A stretch of 64,000 nt of DNA from Owenweeksia sp965214115 (lineage in GTDB: Bacteria > Bacteroidota > Bacteroidia > Flavobacteriales > Schleiferiaceae), in assembly GCA_965214115.1 (NCBI GenBank), contig CBDCAU010000003.1:606798-670797 (forward strand), read 5' to 3'. Numbering within the stretch: position 1 is the first letter of the stretch; each line of letters opens with the position of its first letter. The notes below the pieces were generated by a model, which ran no database searches, was not told where the DNA came from, and saw only the letters and a program-made list of their open reading frames with translations. This document shows positions 8,966 through 17,151 of this stretch, one piece after another. Made by a program: the position numbers and the translations under genes.

Positions 8966-10129
8966 CTATTTGCTGGCAAACATTTTTACGTCGGCTTCGC
9001 TAACCTCCGCCGCGCCCAGTATTATCAGGCGCTCCACCACGTTTCGCAGTTCGCGGATATTGCCCGTCCAGTCAATTTCCTGCAAGGATTTCAAAGCGCC
9101 TTTCGAGAATTTTTTGACCGCCGTGCCTTGTTCTTGCGCGATTTTTTTCGCGAAATACTCCGTCAAGAGCGGGATATCTTCCTTGCGGTCGTTCAGCGCG
9201 GGCACTTTTATTAATATGACGCTGAGGCGGTGGTACAAATCTTCGCGAAATTCCCCATCGGCGATTTCTTTTTGGAGGTTTTTGTTGGTGGCGGCCAGCA
9301 CACGGACATCCACTTTTATCTCTTTGTCGCCGCCCACCGGCGTGATTTTTCCCTCCTGCAAGGCGCGCAAAACTTTGGCTTGGGCGCTCAAACTCATATC
9401 GCCGATTTCATCCAAAAAAATAGTGCCTTTGTTGGCCAGTTCAAATTTTCCCTTGCGGTCTTTCACGGCGGAAGTAAACGCGCCTTTTTTATGCCCAAAC
9501 AGCTCGCTTTCAATTAGTTCCGATGGGATGGCCGCGCAATTTACTTCGATCATCGGCGCTTTGTTGCGCTCGCTTTTTTGATGGATCCAATGCGCCACCA
9601 GCTCTTTTCCCGTGCCGTTTGGTCCAGTAATTAAAACGCGGGCATCGGTCGGCGCCACCTTTTCGATCATTTCTTTGATGGAATCCAGCGCTTTGCTTTC
9701 GCCGATCATTTGAAAATTCTTGCCCACTTTCTTTTTTAGCGTCTTGTTTTCTTTTACTAATACCGTGCGGTCCAGCGCGTTGCGAACGGTGCTGAGCAAG
9801 CGGTTCAAATCCGGTGGCTTGGAAATGTAATCGTATGCGCCTTTTTTCATCAAGTCCACGGCGGTGTCCAAATCGCCGTGGCCGGAAATCATAATCGTGG
9901 CCGTGTCGGGATAGTTTTTCACGATTTTTTCAAGCACTTCGATGCCGTCCATCCCCGGCATTTTGATGTCGCAAAGGGCTAAGTCATAGTCGGTTTCGGC
10001 GAGTTTGTCCAAGGCTTGTTTGCCGTTTTCGGCCTCGTCTATTTCAAAGGTTTTGTCTTCGTCGGCGAGTATGTTTCGCAGCACGTTGCGGATGGCCTTT
10101 TCGTCTTCTATAATCAGGATTTTCGCCAT
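8966..10129 (-). CDS. Sigma-54-type response regulator lacking a DNA-binding domain
   Basis: A 387-residue NtrC-like protein. Residues 1-~120 are a receiver domain with phospho-acceptor D54 (ALCDIKMPG) and the conserved lysine near 104 (YISKPP). Residues ~140-370 are the AAA+ sigma-54 activation domain, with Walker A GPNGTGKE (169-176), GAFTSA (216-221) where most family members have GAFTGA, Walker B IFLDEI (237-242) and the WTGNIRELRN sensor region. The protein ends about 17 residues after this, so the usual Fis-type HTH is absent. The start MAKILIIEDE is chosen because it leads directly into the receiver fold. No partner histidine kinase is adjacent. Confidence 0.88.
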   Translation of the reverse strand: MAKILIIEDEKAIRNVLRNILADEDKTFEIDEAENGKQALDKLAETDYDLALCDIKMPGMDGIEVLEKIVKNYPDTATIMISGHGDLDTAVDLMKKGAYDYISKPPDLNRLLSTVRNALDRTVLVKENKTLKKKVGKNFQMIGESKALDSIKEMIEKVAPTDARVLITGPNGTGKELVAHWIHQKSERNKAPMIEVNCAAIPSELIESELFGHKKGAFTSAVKDRKGKFELANKGTIFLDEIGDMSLSAQAKVLRALQEGKITPVGGDKEIKVDVRVLAATNKNLQKEIADGEFREDLYHRLSVILIKVPALNDRKEDIPLLTEYFAKKIAQEQGTAVKKFSKGALKSLQEIDWTGNIRELRNVVERLIILGAAEVSEADVKMFASK

Positions 10130-10380
10130 TGGGAAGTTTTGGGGCGAAGATATAAACACGGGGATACTGGGGCAGGGGGAAAGTGGCGGATTGGTTTCGG
10201 TTTTTCGATGGATAGTTGCGCGTCGCGATGAGTTCCTATAATTAACTGATTCGGTGCAATAGGCCGAGCGGTTTCATTGAGGAGCTAAAAGATTCAGCCC
10301 AAAATTTCCTACCAATTTTTACCTTACTTTTGCCGCCCCTTTCTTAGCAAGAGGCTCTTCCAATATCCTCTTTTCGCAAG

Positions 10381-10416
10381 ATTCAGCTAAGTTCCGGACA
10401 AGCTGAATGCTCTTTT
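10381..10416 (+). terminator. Terminator-like hairpin in the desaturase leader
   Basis: ATTCAGCT (10381-10388) pairs perfectly with AGCTGAAT (10401-10408), followed within 3 bases by TTTTT. It lies downstream of a TACTTTTG -7-like box at 10325-10332 and upstream of the desaturase domain, so it could act as an attenuator. The first in-frame ATG (10407) is inside the 3' arm, which makes that ATG a doubtful start. Confidence 0.45.
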
Positions 10417-11573
10417 TAGAGATTTTTTTTAACGCGATTTTCTACGCCTCCCGCCCTTGTCGGCCATCGGGCAGAAGGGATTCCCAAAACCACTTTGTTA
10501 TAAAAGCACATCAATTTTCGCGGCATTCCGATGCCCAGTTTTTCAAAACGCTCCGCCAGCGGGTGAACGATTATTTCACCAGCAGCAACAAATCAAAATT
10601 CGGCGGCGGCCGGTTGATTTTCAAGATGGGCGTGATGCTCGCGCTCTTTTTCGTTCCTTTTTTCACGCTCCTTTTCGGTGGCATTTCCAGTCCTTGGCTT
10701 TTCATCGGGCTGTGGATGCTGATGGGATTGGGCATCGCGGGAATCGGCGTGAACATTATGCACGACGCCAATCACGGCTCTTTTTCCAAAAACAAATTCA
10801 TCAACAACAGCGTACGCTTGGTGATGAATTTGCTGGGCGGCGACGCTTCGATTTGGCGCTTGCAGCACAACGTTCTGCACCATACTTATACGAACATCCA
10901 CGAAAGCGACGAGGACATTATTGGGCCGCCGTTTCTGCGGTTTTCGCCCCACGACGAAAAGAAGAAAGTGCACCGTTTGCAATTCATTTATGCGTGGTTT
11001 CTTTATGGAATGATGACGCTGATAAAAGTGGCTTATACCGATTTTAAGCGCGCCATCCGTTACCGGAAAATGGGGCTGATAAGGACGCGCAAAGAATTTG
11101 TGGCGCGGCTTTTCAAAATCAGCATTGGTAAAATTATGTACTTCGCTTATATGCTGGTGTTGCCGATGATTTTGACCTCCAATATCTGGTTGGTCATCGC
11201 TGGGTTTTTGGTGATGCACTTGGTGTCAGGCTTCGTCTTGACGGTGATTTTTCAAACGGCCCACGTGATGCCCACCACCGAATATCCGCTGCCCAACGAG
11301 GATGGCGTGATGGACAATAGCTGGGCAGTGCACCAACTGCGGACCACGACCAACTTTGCCCCTAAGAGCCGCATTTTTTCGTGGTTTGTGGGAGGTTTGA
11401 ATTACCAAGTAGAACACCACCTTTTCGCAAATATCAGCCACGTCCATTATCGGGATTTGTCAAAAATAGTGGCGCGGACGGCGCGCGAATTCGGCATCCC
11501 GTATCACAGCCAACCCACCTTTGCGATGGCCGTTGCCAGCCACGGCAGGATGCTTTATCAATTGGGGAGGTAG
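10407..11573 (+). CDS. Acyl-lipid/acyl-CoA fatty acid desaturase
   Basis: A membrane di-iron desaturase. Three histidine boxes are present: HDANHGS, HNVLHHTYTN and QVEHHLF. A Gln in place of the first His of the third box is typical of front-end (linoleoyl-CoA-like) desaturases. Two paired membrane regions lie between the boxes. Family resemblance starts near FSRHSDAQFFKTLRQRVNDYF, so the first ~30 residues from the ATG at 10407 are doubtful; an ATA codon just before KAHQF may be the real start, but no canonical start lies there. It probably adjusts membrane fluidity; the desaturated position is unknown. Confidence 0.82.
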   Translation: MLFLEIFFNAIFYASRPCRPSGRRDSQNHFVIKAHQFSRHSDAQFFKTLRQRVNDYFTSSNKSKFGGGRLIFKMGVMLALFFVPFFTLLFGGISSPWLFIGLWMLMGLGIAGIGVNIMHDANHGSFSKNKFINNSVRLVMNLLGGDASIWRLQHNVLHHTYTNIHESDEDIIGPPFLRFSPHDEKKKVHRLQFIYAWFLYGMMTLIKVAYTDFKRAIRYRKMGLIRTRKEFVARLFKISIGKIMYFAYMLVLPMILTSNIWLVIAGFLVMHLVSGFVLTVIFQTAHVMPTTEYPLPNEDGVMDNSWAVHQLRTTTNFAPKSRIFSWFVGGLNYQVEHHLFANISHVHYRDLSKIVARTAREFGIPYHSQPTFAMAVASHGRMLYQLGR

Positions 11574-11821
11574 CGGTTTGCAGTCAGCAGTTTGCAATTG
11601 GCAGTTAGCAATCACCGCGATGCGCCCGCTGTCGCGCGTTCCGATAACCCTCGCTGCCGCGTGATTTTATCGCGTGTGCACACTTTCTAAATCTTTATAA
11701 AACTATTTTACTTAAAAAGAATCTCCAAAAAGAGATTTTAAACCATAGAAACCAAACAAAATTTCTATTAAAAAAGAGCCGCTTTTCTCTATAAAAAAGC
11801 AACCCAAAAAATTTAAAAAAT
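11574..11821 (+). other. Spacer with long AT-rich leader of the helicase gene
   Basis: The first ~60 bases hold degenerate CAGT/TTGCAA-type repeats (11579-11612), then a short GC-rich stretch. From about 11680 the sequence becomes very AT-rich up to the helicase ATG, with small inverted repeats such as TCTCCAAAAAGAGA. A long AT-rich leader is common for cold-responsive helicase genes. I see no gene here. Confidence 0.4.
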
Positions 11822-13042
11822 ATGTCAAATACACAAACTAAAAAAAGAAGCGGAAATTCGAACAAAAACCGCAATCAGAATCGGCCTTTCAAAAAAAGAG
11901 GGCCGCAGCCTCAGCGCAACCGACGTAAGCAAAGTTCGGTGGATATTAATTTATTGACCCAAAAAGCTGCGTCGCAACCTGTAGTAGAAGAATTCAAGGC
12001 GAGCCGCACTTTCAATGAAATGCCGCTGCACCCCCAACTGAAATCAGCGATTGCCAAAAAGGGATATAAACATCCCACGGAAATTCAAGACAGGAGTTTG
12101 GAGGCGCTTTTGGAGGGTCGCGATATTATGGGAATCGCCCAAACCGGAACTGGAAAAACGGGTGCGTTTCTGATTCCTATCATCCACAGATTATTGGAAA
12201 ACAAGCGCAATTTTCAAACCTTGGTGATGGTGCCGACCCGCGAACTGGCGGTGCAAGTGGAAGAAGAATTCCGCAGCCTTTCCAAGGGGCTGGGCGTTTA
12301 CAGCGCGTGTTTCATCGGCGGGACGAACATCAACCGCGACCTGCAAAACCTGCGTAGGAAAAGCCATCTGGTGGTGGGCACCCCGGGCCGTCTTTTGGAT
12401 TTGTACCAACGGCGCGCGCTGCAATTCCGAGATTTCCAAGTTTTGGTCTTGGATGAATTCGACAGGATGTTGGATATGGGATTTGCGCGTGACGTAAACC
12501 GTATCACCGACGCGATGACCAGCCGCAAGCACACGATGCTTTTTTCCGCCACCTTGGATAAACAGCAGCAACCTTACATCAACAAACTTTTGCAAAATCC
12601 GGTGGAAGTGAAAGTGAGCAGCGGCGAGGCCACGGGCGACCACATCGAACAAGAAATCATCCGCCTGAAAGAAGGCGAGGACAAATTCGGGCGTTTGCTG
12701 AGTATGGTGCAAAACCCAGAATTCGAGAAAGTTTTGGTGTTTGCGGAGACCAAGAGGTGGGTAAACCGCGTGAACAAAAAACTGATGAAAGCGGGCGTAA
12801 AATCCGATGAAATCCACGGCAATAAAACGCAGAATTACCGGCAGAAAGCGTTGAACAAATTCAAGGACGGAAAAGTTAATGTTTTGGTAGCCACGGATGT
12901 AGCGGCGCGCGGGCTGGATGTTTCGGACATCACGCACGTCATCAACTACCAACTGCCGGGCAGCATCGACAGCTACATCCACCGCATTGGCCGCACGGGG
13001 CGCGCCGGAAAGAAAGGAAGAGCCTTTACTTTTGTAAACTAA
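11822..13042 (+). CDS. DEAD-box RNA helicase (DEFD variant)
   Basis: A 406-residue ATP-dependent RNA helicase. After a basic, Asn/Arg-rich N-terminal tail come the Q motif (HPTEIQ), Walker A AQTGTGKT, PTRELAV, TPGRLLD, motif II as DEFD in LVLDEFDRMLDMG, SAT (LFSATL), then the second RecA lobe with LVFAETKR, VATDVAARGLD and HRIGRTGRAG. It ends soon after motif VI and has no RNA-binding extension. It likely remodels ribosomal or mRNA structure at low temperature. A cold-shock domain gene follows 28 bp downstream on the same strand, probably in one transcript. Confidence 0.92.
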   Translation: MSNTQTKKRSGNSNKNRNQNRPFKKRGPQPQRNRRKQSSVDINLLTQKAASQPVVEEFKASRTFNEMPLHPQLKSAIAKKGYKHPTEIQDRSLEALLEGRDIMGIAQTGTGKTGAFLIPIIHRLLENKRNFQTLVMVPTRELAVQVEEEFRSLSKGLGVYSACFIGGTNINRDLQNLRRKSHLVVGTPGRLLDLYQRRALQFRDFQVLVLDEFDRMLDMGFARDVNRITDAMTSRKHTMLFSATLDKQQQPYINKLLQNPVEVKVSSGEATGDHIEQEIIRLKEGEDKFGRLLSMVQNPEFEKVLVFAETKRWVNRVNKKLMKAGVKSDEIHGNKTQNYRQKALNKFKDGKVNVLVATDVAARGLDVSDITHVINYQLPGSIDSYIHRIGRTGRAGKKGRAFTFVN

Positions 13043-13070
13043 GAATTTAAAAAAAAAGAGACATCAATTT

Positions 13071-13508
13071 ATGGGAAGGTCACAAGAGACGTTTGGCAAA
13101 AAAGAACGTGAAAAAAAGAAGCGCAAAAAGGCGGAAGAAAAGGCAAAACGCCGCGAAGAGCGCAAGGAAAATCCCGTGGGGATGAGCGATAACATCACTT
13201 ACGTGGATGAGTTTGGGCAGTTTCACGATACCCCGCCCGAGCCGGCCAAAAAGGTGAAAGCCAAGAATATTGTGTTGGGCGTGCCGTCCAGCGAGGGTTT
13301 TGAGGAAGACCCGGTTCGCCAAGGTACGGTCACGTTTTTCAACCACGAAAAGGGCTACGGATTCATCAAAGATGCCGAGTCTTCCGAGGGTGTTTTCGTT
13401 CACATCAACAATGTGACGGAGGAAATTGCTGAAGGGAACAAAGTGGAATTTGAGACGGAAAAGGGGCCGAAGGGACTGAGCGCGGTGAAGGTGAAGGTGG
13501 TGAGGTGA
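13071..13508 (+). CDS. Cold-shock domain protein with basic N-terminal extension
   Basis: A 145-residue protein. The last ~65 residues form a cold-shock domain with the RNA-binding motifs KGYGFI and VFVHINNV, starting at GTVTFFNHE. The first ~80 residues are highly charged (KKEREKKKRKKAEEKAKRR) and then acidic, an arrangement common in Bacteroidota. It should bind single-stranded RNA or DNA. It follows the DEAD-box helicase, so both probably serve as an RNA-remodelling pair, and a strong terminator lies 58 bp after its stop. Confidence 0.9.
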   Translation: MGRSQETFGKKEREKKKRKKAEEKAKRREERKENPVGMSDNITYVDEFGQFHDTPPEPAKKVKAKNIVLGVPSSEGFEEDPVRQGTVTFFNHEKGYGFIKDAESSEGVFVHINNVTEEIAEGNKVEFETEKGPKGLSAVKVKVVR

Positions 13509-13565
13509 GGAAGGTAATTCGGTTGTAATTCAATCGTAACTGGTTGTAATTTAGTCGCATTAGGA

Positions 13566-13605
13566 AGACCTGATGGGTTTTTGAAACCTGTCAGGTCTTT
13601 TTTTA
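13566..13605 (+). terminator. Intrinsic terminator (AGACCTG...CAGGTCT type)
   Basis: A 15-bp stem, AGACCTGATGGGTTT (13566-13580) against AAACCTGTCAGGTCT (13584-13598), with two G-T pairs and a TTG loop, then a T-run to 13605. It ends the helicase/cold-shock transcript. A sister copy lies at 14726-14766. Confidence 0.88.
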
Positions 13606-13725
13606 TTGGAAAAATTTGGAATTTGTTTTATGAATTTAATTAGGGGTTTAATTTTACAATTATTCAATGATTAGCACAATTTTAAAAAACTAATAACCAA
13701 ACTACTAAACCTAAAAGTTTAGAAT

Positions 13726-14304
13726 TTGAAAATTGTATCTATATTTGCCGACACAGATGCTAACCCTCCCGTAGGTTTGTTTTCGGTGTGCCTGAATGCA
13801 GAGCTAAACCCACTGGACGAATATGAAAATCTATTGGAGCGCTTTTCGGATGTCGAATATTTGCGGCAATATTTCAAAGTGCGACGGCATTTTTTGCAAA
13901 CAGGCTTTTATGCAGGTACTTCAATAAATGATGCCATCGAGCAAACGTTGGAAGAATCCAGTGCGCTTTTCTTCCATATTGAACACCTCGCAAATAAAGG
14001 TTTAGATGAACTCTGCTCATATTTAAGTGCCGCCTTCCAACCTCTTGATAATCAGAATTATCGCCAAACGGAATTGCAAAAAAGCAAAGCGAAAGGGGAG
14101 AGGCGCAAAAGTTGGCTTCGCCTTTATGCAGTCAAGGTTGCGCCAAATTTTTTTATACTGACCGACGGCGGTATCAAATTGGTAAGGCAGATGAAGGAGG
14201 ACGAATCTTTGCTAAGAGAACTCAAAAAGCTGGAAAGAATCCGGAATTTTTTAATCGAATCCGAGCTTTACTTTCCTGAAGATTATGGCGAATTGGAATG
14301 GTAG
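13726..14304 (+). CDS. Putative toxin of a toxin-antitoxin-like pair
   Basis: A 192-residue protein of no family I can name. It has no signal peptide or membrane segment. The C-terminal half has KSWLRLYAVKVAPNFFILTDGGIKL followed by a charged helix, similar in layout to the small beta-sheet RNase toxins of the RelE/HigB group, although the N-terminal half is longer. The stronger argument is context: its last 7 bases overlap the start of an XRE-type HTH gene, the toxin-first order seen in HigBA-like modules. The start may be the TTG at 13726; no ATG lies close by. Confidence 0.5.
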   Translation: MKIVSIFADTDANPPVGLFSVCLNAELNPLDEYENLLERFSDVEYLRQYFKVRRHFLQTGFYAGTSINDAIEQTLEESSALFFHIEHLANKGLDELCSYLSAAFQPLDNQNYRQTELQKSKAKGERRKSWLRLYAVKVAPNFFILTDGGIKLVRQMKEDESLLRELKKLERIRNFLIESELYFPEDYGELEW

Positions 14305-14699
14305 AAACACCTGCGAATATGGAAAAGAAAAACTTGAAGAAAAAATTGCAAAAGGTACTTAGCGACCAACCTTCTGGTGCGTTGGAAAAAACGAAATGGA
14401 TGCGTGAAAACCGAAGTTGGTTAAAAAAATCGCAAAATATCGCAATGAAGGTGCTGGATATTCTTGAGGCGAAGGGGTGGAACAAACAAGACTTGGCTCA
14501 AAGAATGAGCGTGTCGGCCCAACAAGTGAGTAAAATTGTAAAGGGGAAGGAAAATCTCACATTGGCCACCATCGCCAAATTGGAAAATGCACTGGAAGTC
14601 ACGCTGATACAAACTTTGGAAGGCGTCAGTTTGCCGGATAGGATAGAAGAATGGGAGGCGACAGTTCACGGGCATTTGCGCCGCGTTTCTCAAGAATAA
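14298..14699 (+). CDS. XRE-family HTH protein, probable antitoxin
   Basis: A 133-residue protein. Residues ~50-105 form a lambda-repressor-type helix-turn-helix: LDILEAKGWNKQDLAQRMSV, SAQQVSKIVKGKENLTLATI, then a closing helix. The N-terminal ~45 residues are basic and lysine-rich, the C-terminus acidic. It overlaps the upstream putative toxin gene by 7 bp, so it probably neutralises that protein and represses the pair. A plain regulator role cannot be excluded. Confidence 0.75.
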   Translation: MVETPANMEKKNLKKKLQKVLSDQPSGALEKTKWMRENRSWLKKSQNIAMKVLDILEAKGWNKQDLAQRMSVSAQQVSKIVKGKENLTLATIAKLENALEVTLIQTLEGVSLPDRIEEWEATVHGHLRRVSQE

Positions 14700-14725
14700 C
14701 TTATTTAACTGTTAGTTTGGAGAGA

Positions 14726-14766
14726 AGATTTGACAGGTTTTTTGAAATCTGTCAGGTCTTTTTTTT
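14726..14766 (+). terminator. Intrinsic terminator, sister copy of the one at 13566
   Basis: AGATTTGACAGGTTT (14726-14740) pairs with AAATCTGTCAGGTCT (14745-14759) through 15 bp including G-T pairs, then T8. It lies 27 bp after the HTH gene stop. Together with the copy at 13566 it brackets the toxin-antitoxin-like pair. Confidence 0.85.
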
Positions 14767-14785
14767 AATTTTAGATCTTGTAACA

Positions 14786-15136
14786 ATGAATGAATTAATC
14801 GGAAGTTTTTGCTACGAACTGATGCAATCGGGAAATGTCGTGGGTGAATTTACCAACAATTTAAATCCCCGAATTTTTTCGGAGAGCGCTGACCGGAGAG
14901 CCGGAATTGTGAATGAATTTGAAGGTAACTATATTTCCACTTGGCGTGAAGTTAATGAGGAAGACATAATGGCGGTAACCTTGGTGATTAGACCAATGGA
15001 TGACGCAAATGGCAACAAGTTTCATCTAACTTGGAACCGGCGAAACAATGGCGAACTGATGTTCACGGGGGAGGGTTTTCTCCATCGGGGAATGCTGGTC
15101 GGCCATTATAATCTTCCGAATCAGAGTGTTGAATAA
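14786..15136 (+). CDS. Hypothetical protein, 116 aa
   Basis: Starts MNELIGSFCYELMQSGNVV; the ATG at 14786 is chosen because upstream codons in the same frame run through the terminator at 14726-14766. The sequence alternates short beta-strand-like segments (GSFCYEL, VVGEFTNN, NYISTWRE, MAVTLVIRPM, LMFTGEGFL) and has no membrane segment or signal peptide, so a small soluble beta fold is likely. No family recognised. It stands alone between a terminator and the convergent symporter gene. Confidence 0.6.
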   Translation: MNELIGSFCYELMQSGNVVGEFTNNLNPRIFSESADRRAGIVNEFEGNYISTWREVNEEDIMAVTLVIRPMDDANGNKFHLTWNRRNNGELMFTGEGFLHRGMLVGHYNLPNQSVE

Positions 15137-15182
15137 GCGAATGGTGAATTCCCCACACGATCTCCCATCCAAACCATTCTCC

Positions 15183-16982
15183 CTACTCCTTCTCATCCAA
15201 AATCTTCCCTTTCTTAAAGCGCGCCCAATAACTTTTCAGTTCCGCGCGCACCTCGCCGCTCAATAGCAAAAGCCCCAAGATATTCGGCAGGGCCATTGCC
15301 AAAATCGCCATATCCGAAAAGTCCAACACCGCGCCCAAGCTGACGGAAGAGCCGATGACAATGAAGACCAAAAACAAAAGTTTGTAGCTCAGCTCGGTGA
15401 TTTTGTTGCGGCCAAAAAGGAACGTCCACGCGCGGAGGCCGTAGTAACTCCAACTGATCATCGTAGAAAAAGCGAACAGGAAAATGGCCACCACCAAAAC
15501 GTAGGGGAACCAACTGATGACGCTGCCGAAAGCCTCGGAAGTGAGGGTGGCGCCGCCCATCCCATCATCGTTGTAAAAGCCGGTGAAAATCAACACCAGC
15601 GCGGTGAGCGTGCAAACGACCACCGTATCGATAAACGGCTCCAAGAGCGCCACGAAACCTTCGCTGACGGGGTGTTTCGTCTTGGCTGCCGAGTGGGCGA
15701 TGGCCGCCGAACCCACGCCCGCCTCGTTAGAAAAAGCCGCCCGCCGGAAACCTTGAATCAACACGCCGATAAAACCGCCCAGCGCGGCTTTTGGCGCAAA
15801 TGCCCCGTCTCTGATCAACCCAAAAGCCTCACCCAGTTTGCCAATATTCACACCTATTATAACCAATGCCGCCAGCACGTAAAGTCCCGCCATAAACGGA
15901 ACTATTTTTTCCGTAACGCGGGCGATGCTTTTGATACCGCCGATAATGACCGTGCCCACCAAAATCGCCAAGATGACCCCGAAAACCGGCCCTTGCCCAG
16001 CGAGCGACGAAAACTGCGTGGTAAGTTGCTGATAGGCTTGGTTGGCTTGGAACATATTGCCGCCGCCGAAGCTGGCCAAAATGGTGAGCACCGCAAAAAG
16101 GATGGCCAAGAACGCGCCCAGCCCTTTCATATTTTTCCGCGCCAAGCCCTTGCGGAGATATTGCATTGGGCCGCCTTCCACCACGCCGTCCGCGCCTATT
16201 TCACGGTATTTCACGCCCAAAGTACATTCGGTGAATTTGGACGCCATCCCCAGCAAACCAGCGATGACCAACCAAAAAGTAGCGCCCGGCCCGCCCACCG
16301 AAATGGCCACGGCCACGCCCGCGATATTTCCCAATCCCACCGTGGCGCTCACCGCCGTGGCCAAGGCCTGAAAGTGCGTCACCTCGCCCGGCGCGTCTTT
16401 TTCGTCAAAATGGCCGCGCACCAATTTGATGGAATGCCGCCAGCCCCAAAACTGTACGCCGCCCATCCGTATCGTGAAAAACAGCGCGCCGAAAATGAGC
16501 CAGATGACGATAAAGGGAATGCGGTTGGTGCGCACCGTGCCGTTCGGGTGCTTGCTGAGCTGACCTACGTCGTTGTACACGCGGTTGTCGTACAGACCCA
16601 TCGCATAAAAAGGATCCCAAAAAATGACGCTGAACATCGCGTCCACGATGGGCTTGAAAGTGCCGTTGAAATTCTCAGCCACGGATTCAGCTTCTATTTT
16701 AAAATCTTGCGAAACTTCCTGCCCCGCGGCATCGCGCACAGTTACGGAATACCCCGCGCCTTCCGTCAGTCCCTCGGCCTGGCGGGCGTTGGTATCCGTG
16801 CCTTGGTTGCTCCAAAAATATTGGTAGGGAGGCTGGCCGCCACGGGCTTCCACCACGGCCTGGCCATTGTTGATTTCCGAGCTGGGGTTGCTCTTTTCCA
16901 GCTCCGCGATTTGCAGCGCGGCTTGGGCGGAAAGGGCAAACCCGACAAGGGAAAAAACGGCACTAAGGATAATTTTTCGCAT
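15183..16982 (-). CDS. Alanine/sodium symporter (AGCS family) with N-terminal SprB-like domain
   Basis: A 600-residue protein. Residues 1-~22 are a signal peptide (MRKIILSAVFSLVGFALSAQA). Residues ~45-90 resemble an SprB repeat (GGQPPYQYFWSN, then GYSVTVRDAAGQ), a beta domain of secreted Bacteroidota proteins. From ~residue 150 an AGCS transporter with about eleven membrane segments follows; FQALATAVSATVGLGNIAGVAVAI and GPGATFWLVIAGLLGMASKF are the family signatures, and FRRAAFSNEAGVGSAAIAHS lies in the second half. It should import alanine or glycine with Na+, with the extra domain on the periplasmic side. The ATG at 16982 is chosen because it begins the signal peptide. Confidence 0.9.
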   Translation of the reverse strand: MRKIILSAVFSLVGFALSAQAALQIAELEKSNPSSEINNGQAVVEARGGQPPYQYFWSNQGTDTNARQAEGLTEGAGYSVTVRDAAGQEVSQDFKIEAESVAENFNGTFKPIVDAMFSVIFWDPFYAMGLYDNRVYNDVGQLSKHPNGTVRTNRIPFIVIWLIFGALFFTIRMGGVQFWGWRHSIKLVRGHFDEKDAPGEVTHFQALATAVSATVGLGNIAGVAVAISVGGPGATFWLVIAGLLGMASKFTECTLGVKYREIGADGVVEGGPMQYLRKGLARKNMKGLGAFLAILFAVLTILASFGGGNMFQANQAYQQLTTQFSSLAGQGPVFGVILAILVGTVIIGGIKSIARVTEKIVPFMAGLYVLAALVIIGVNIGKLGEAFGLIRDGAFAPKAALGGFIGVLIQGFRRAAFSNEAGVGSAAIAHSAAKTKHPVSEGFVALLEPFIDTVVVCTLTALVLIFTGFYNDDGMGGATLTSEAFGSVISWFPYVLVVAIFLFAFSTMISWSYYGLRAWTFLFGRNKITELSYKLLFLVFIVIGSSVSLGAVLDFSDMAILAMALPNILGLLLLSGEVRAELKSYWARFKKGKILDEKE

Positions 16983-17151
16983 CGTGAAAATCAAATTTTT
17001 TGGAGCGCTATGAATTTGCAAGTATCTTAAAAAATGGCGGTTTTTTTTACAAAAATTTTGAAATACCGCCAAAGCATCATCGATTTGCAATTCTCCTTTT
17101 TCTTTTAAATTGCTCCCCGCAAAGCTATCTCAACCGATTTTAAAAACTGAC

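Noticed and set aside
15672..17030. A 452-codon open frame opposite the symporter gene
   Set aside because: It mirrors the transporter's codon bias; the peptide is Arg/His-rich without motifs.
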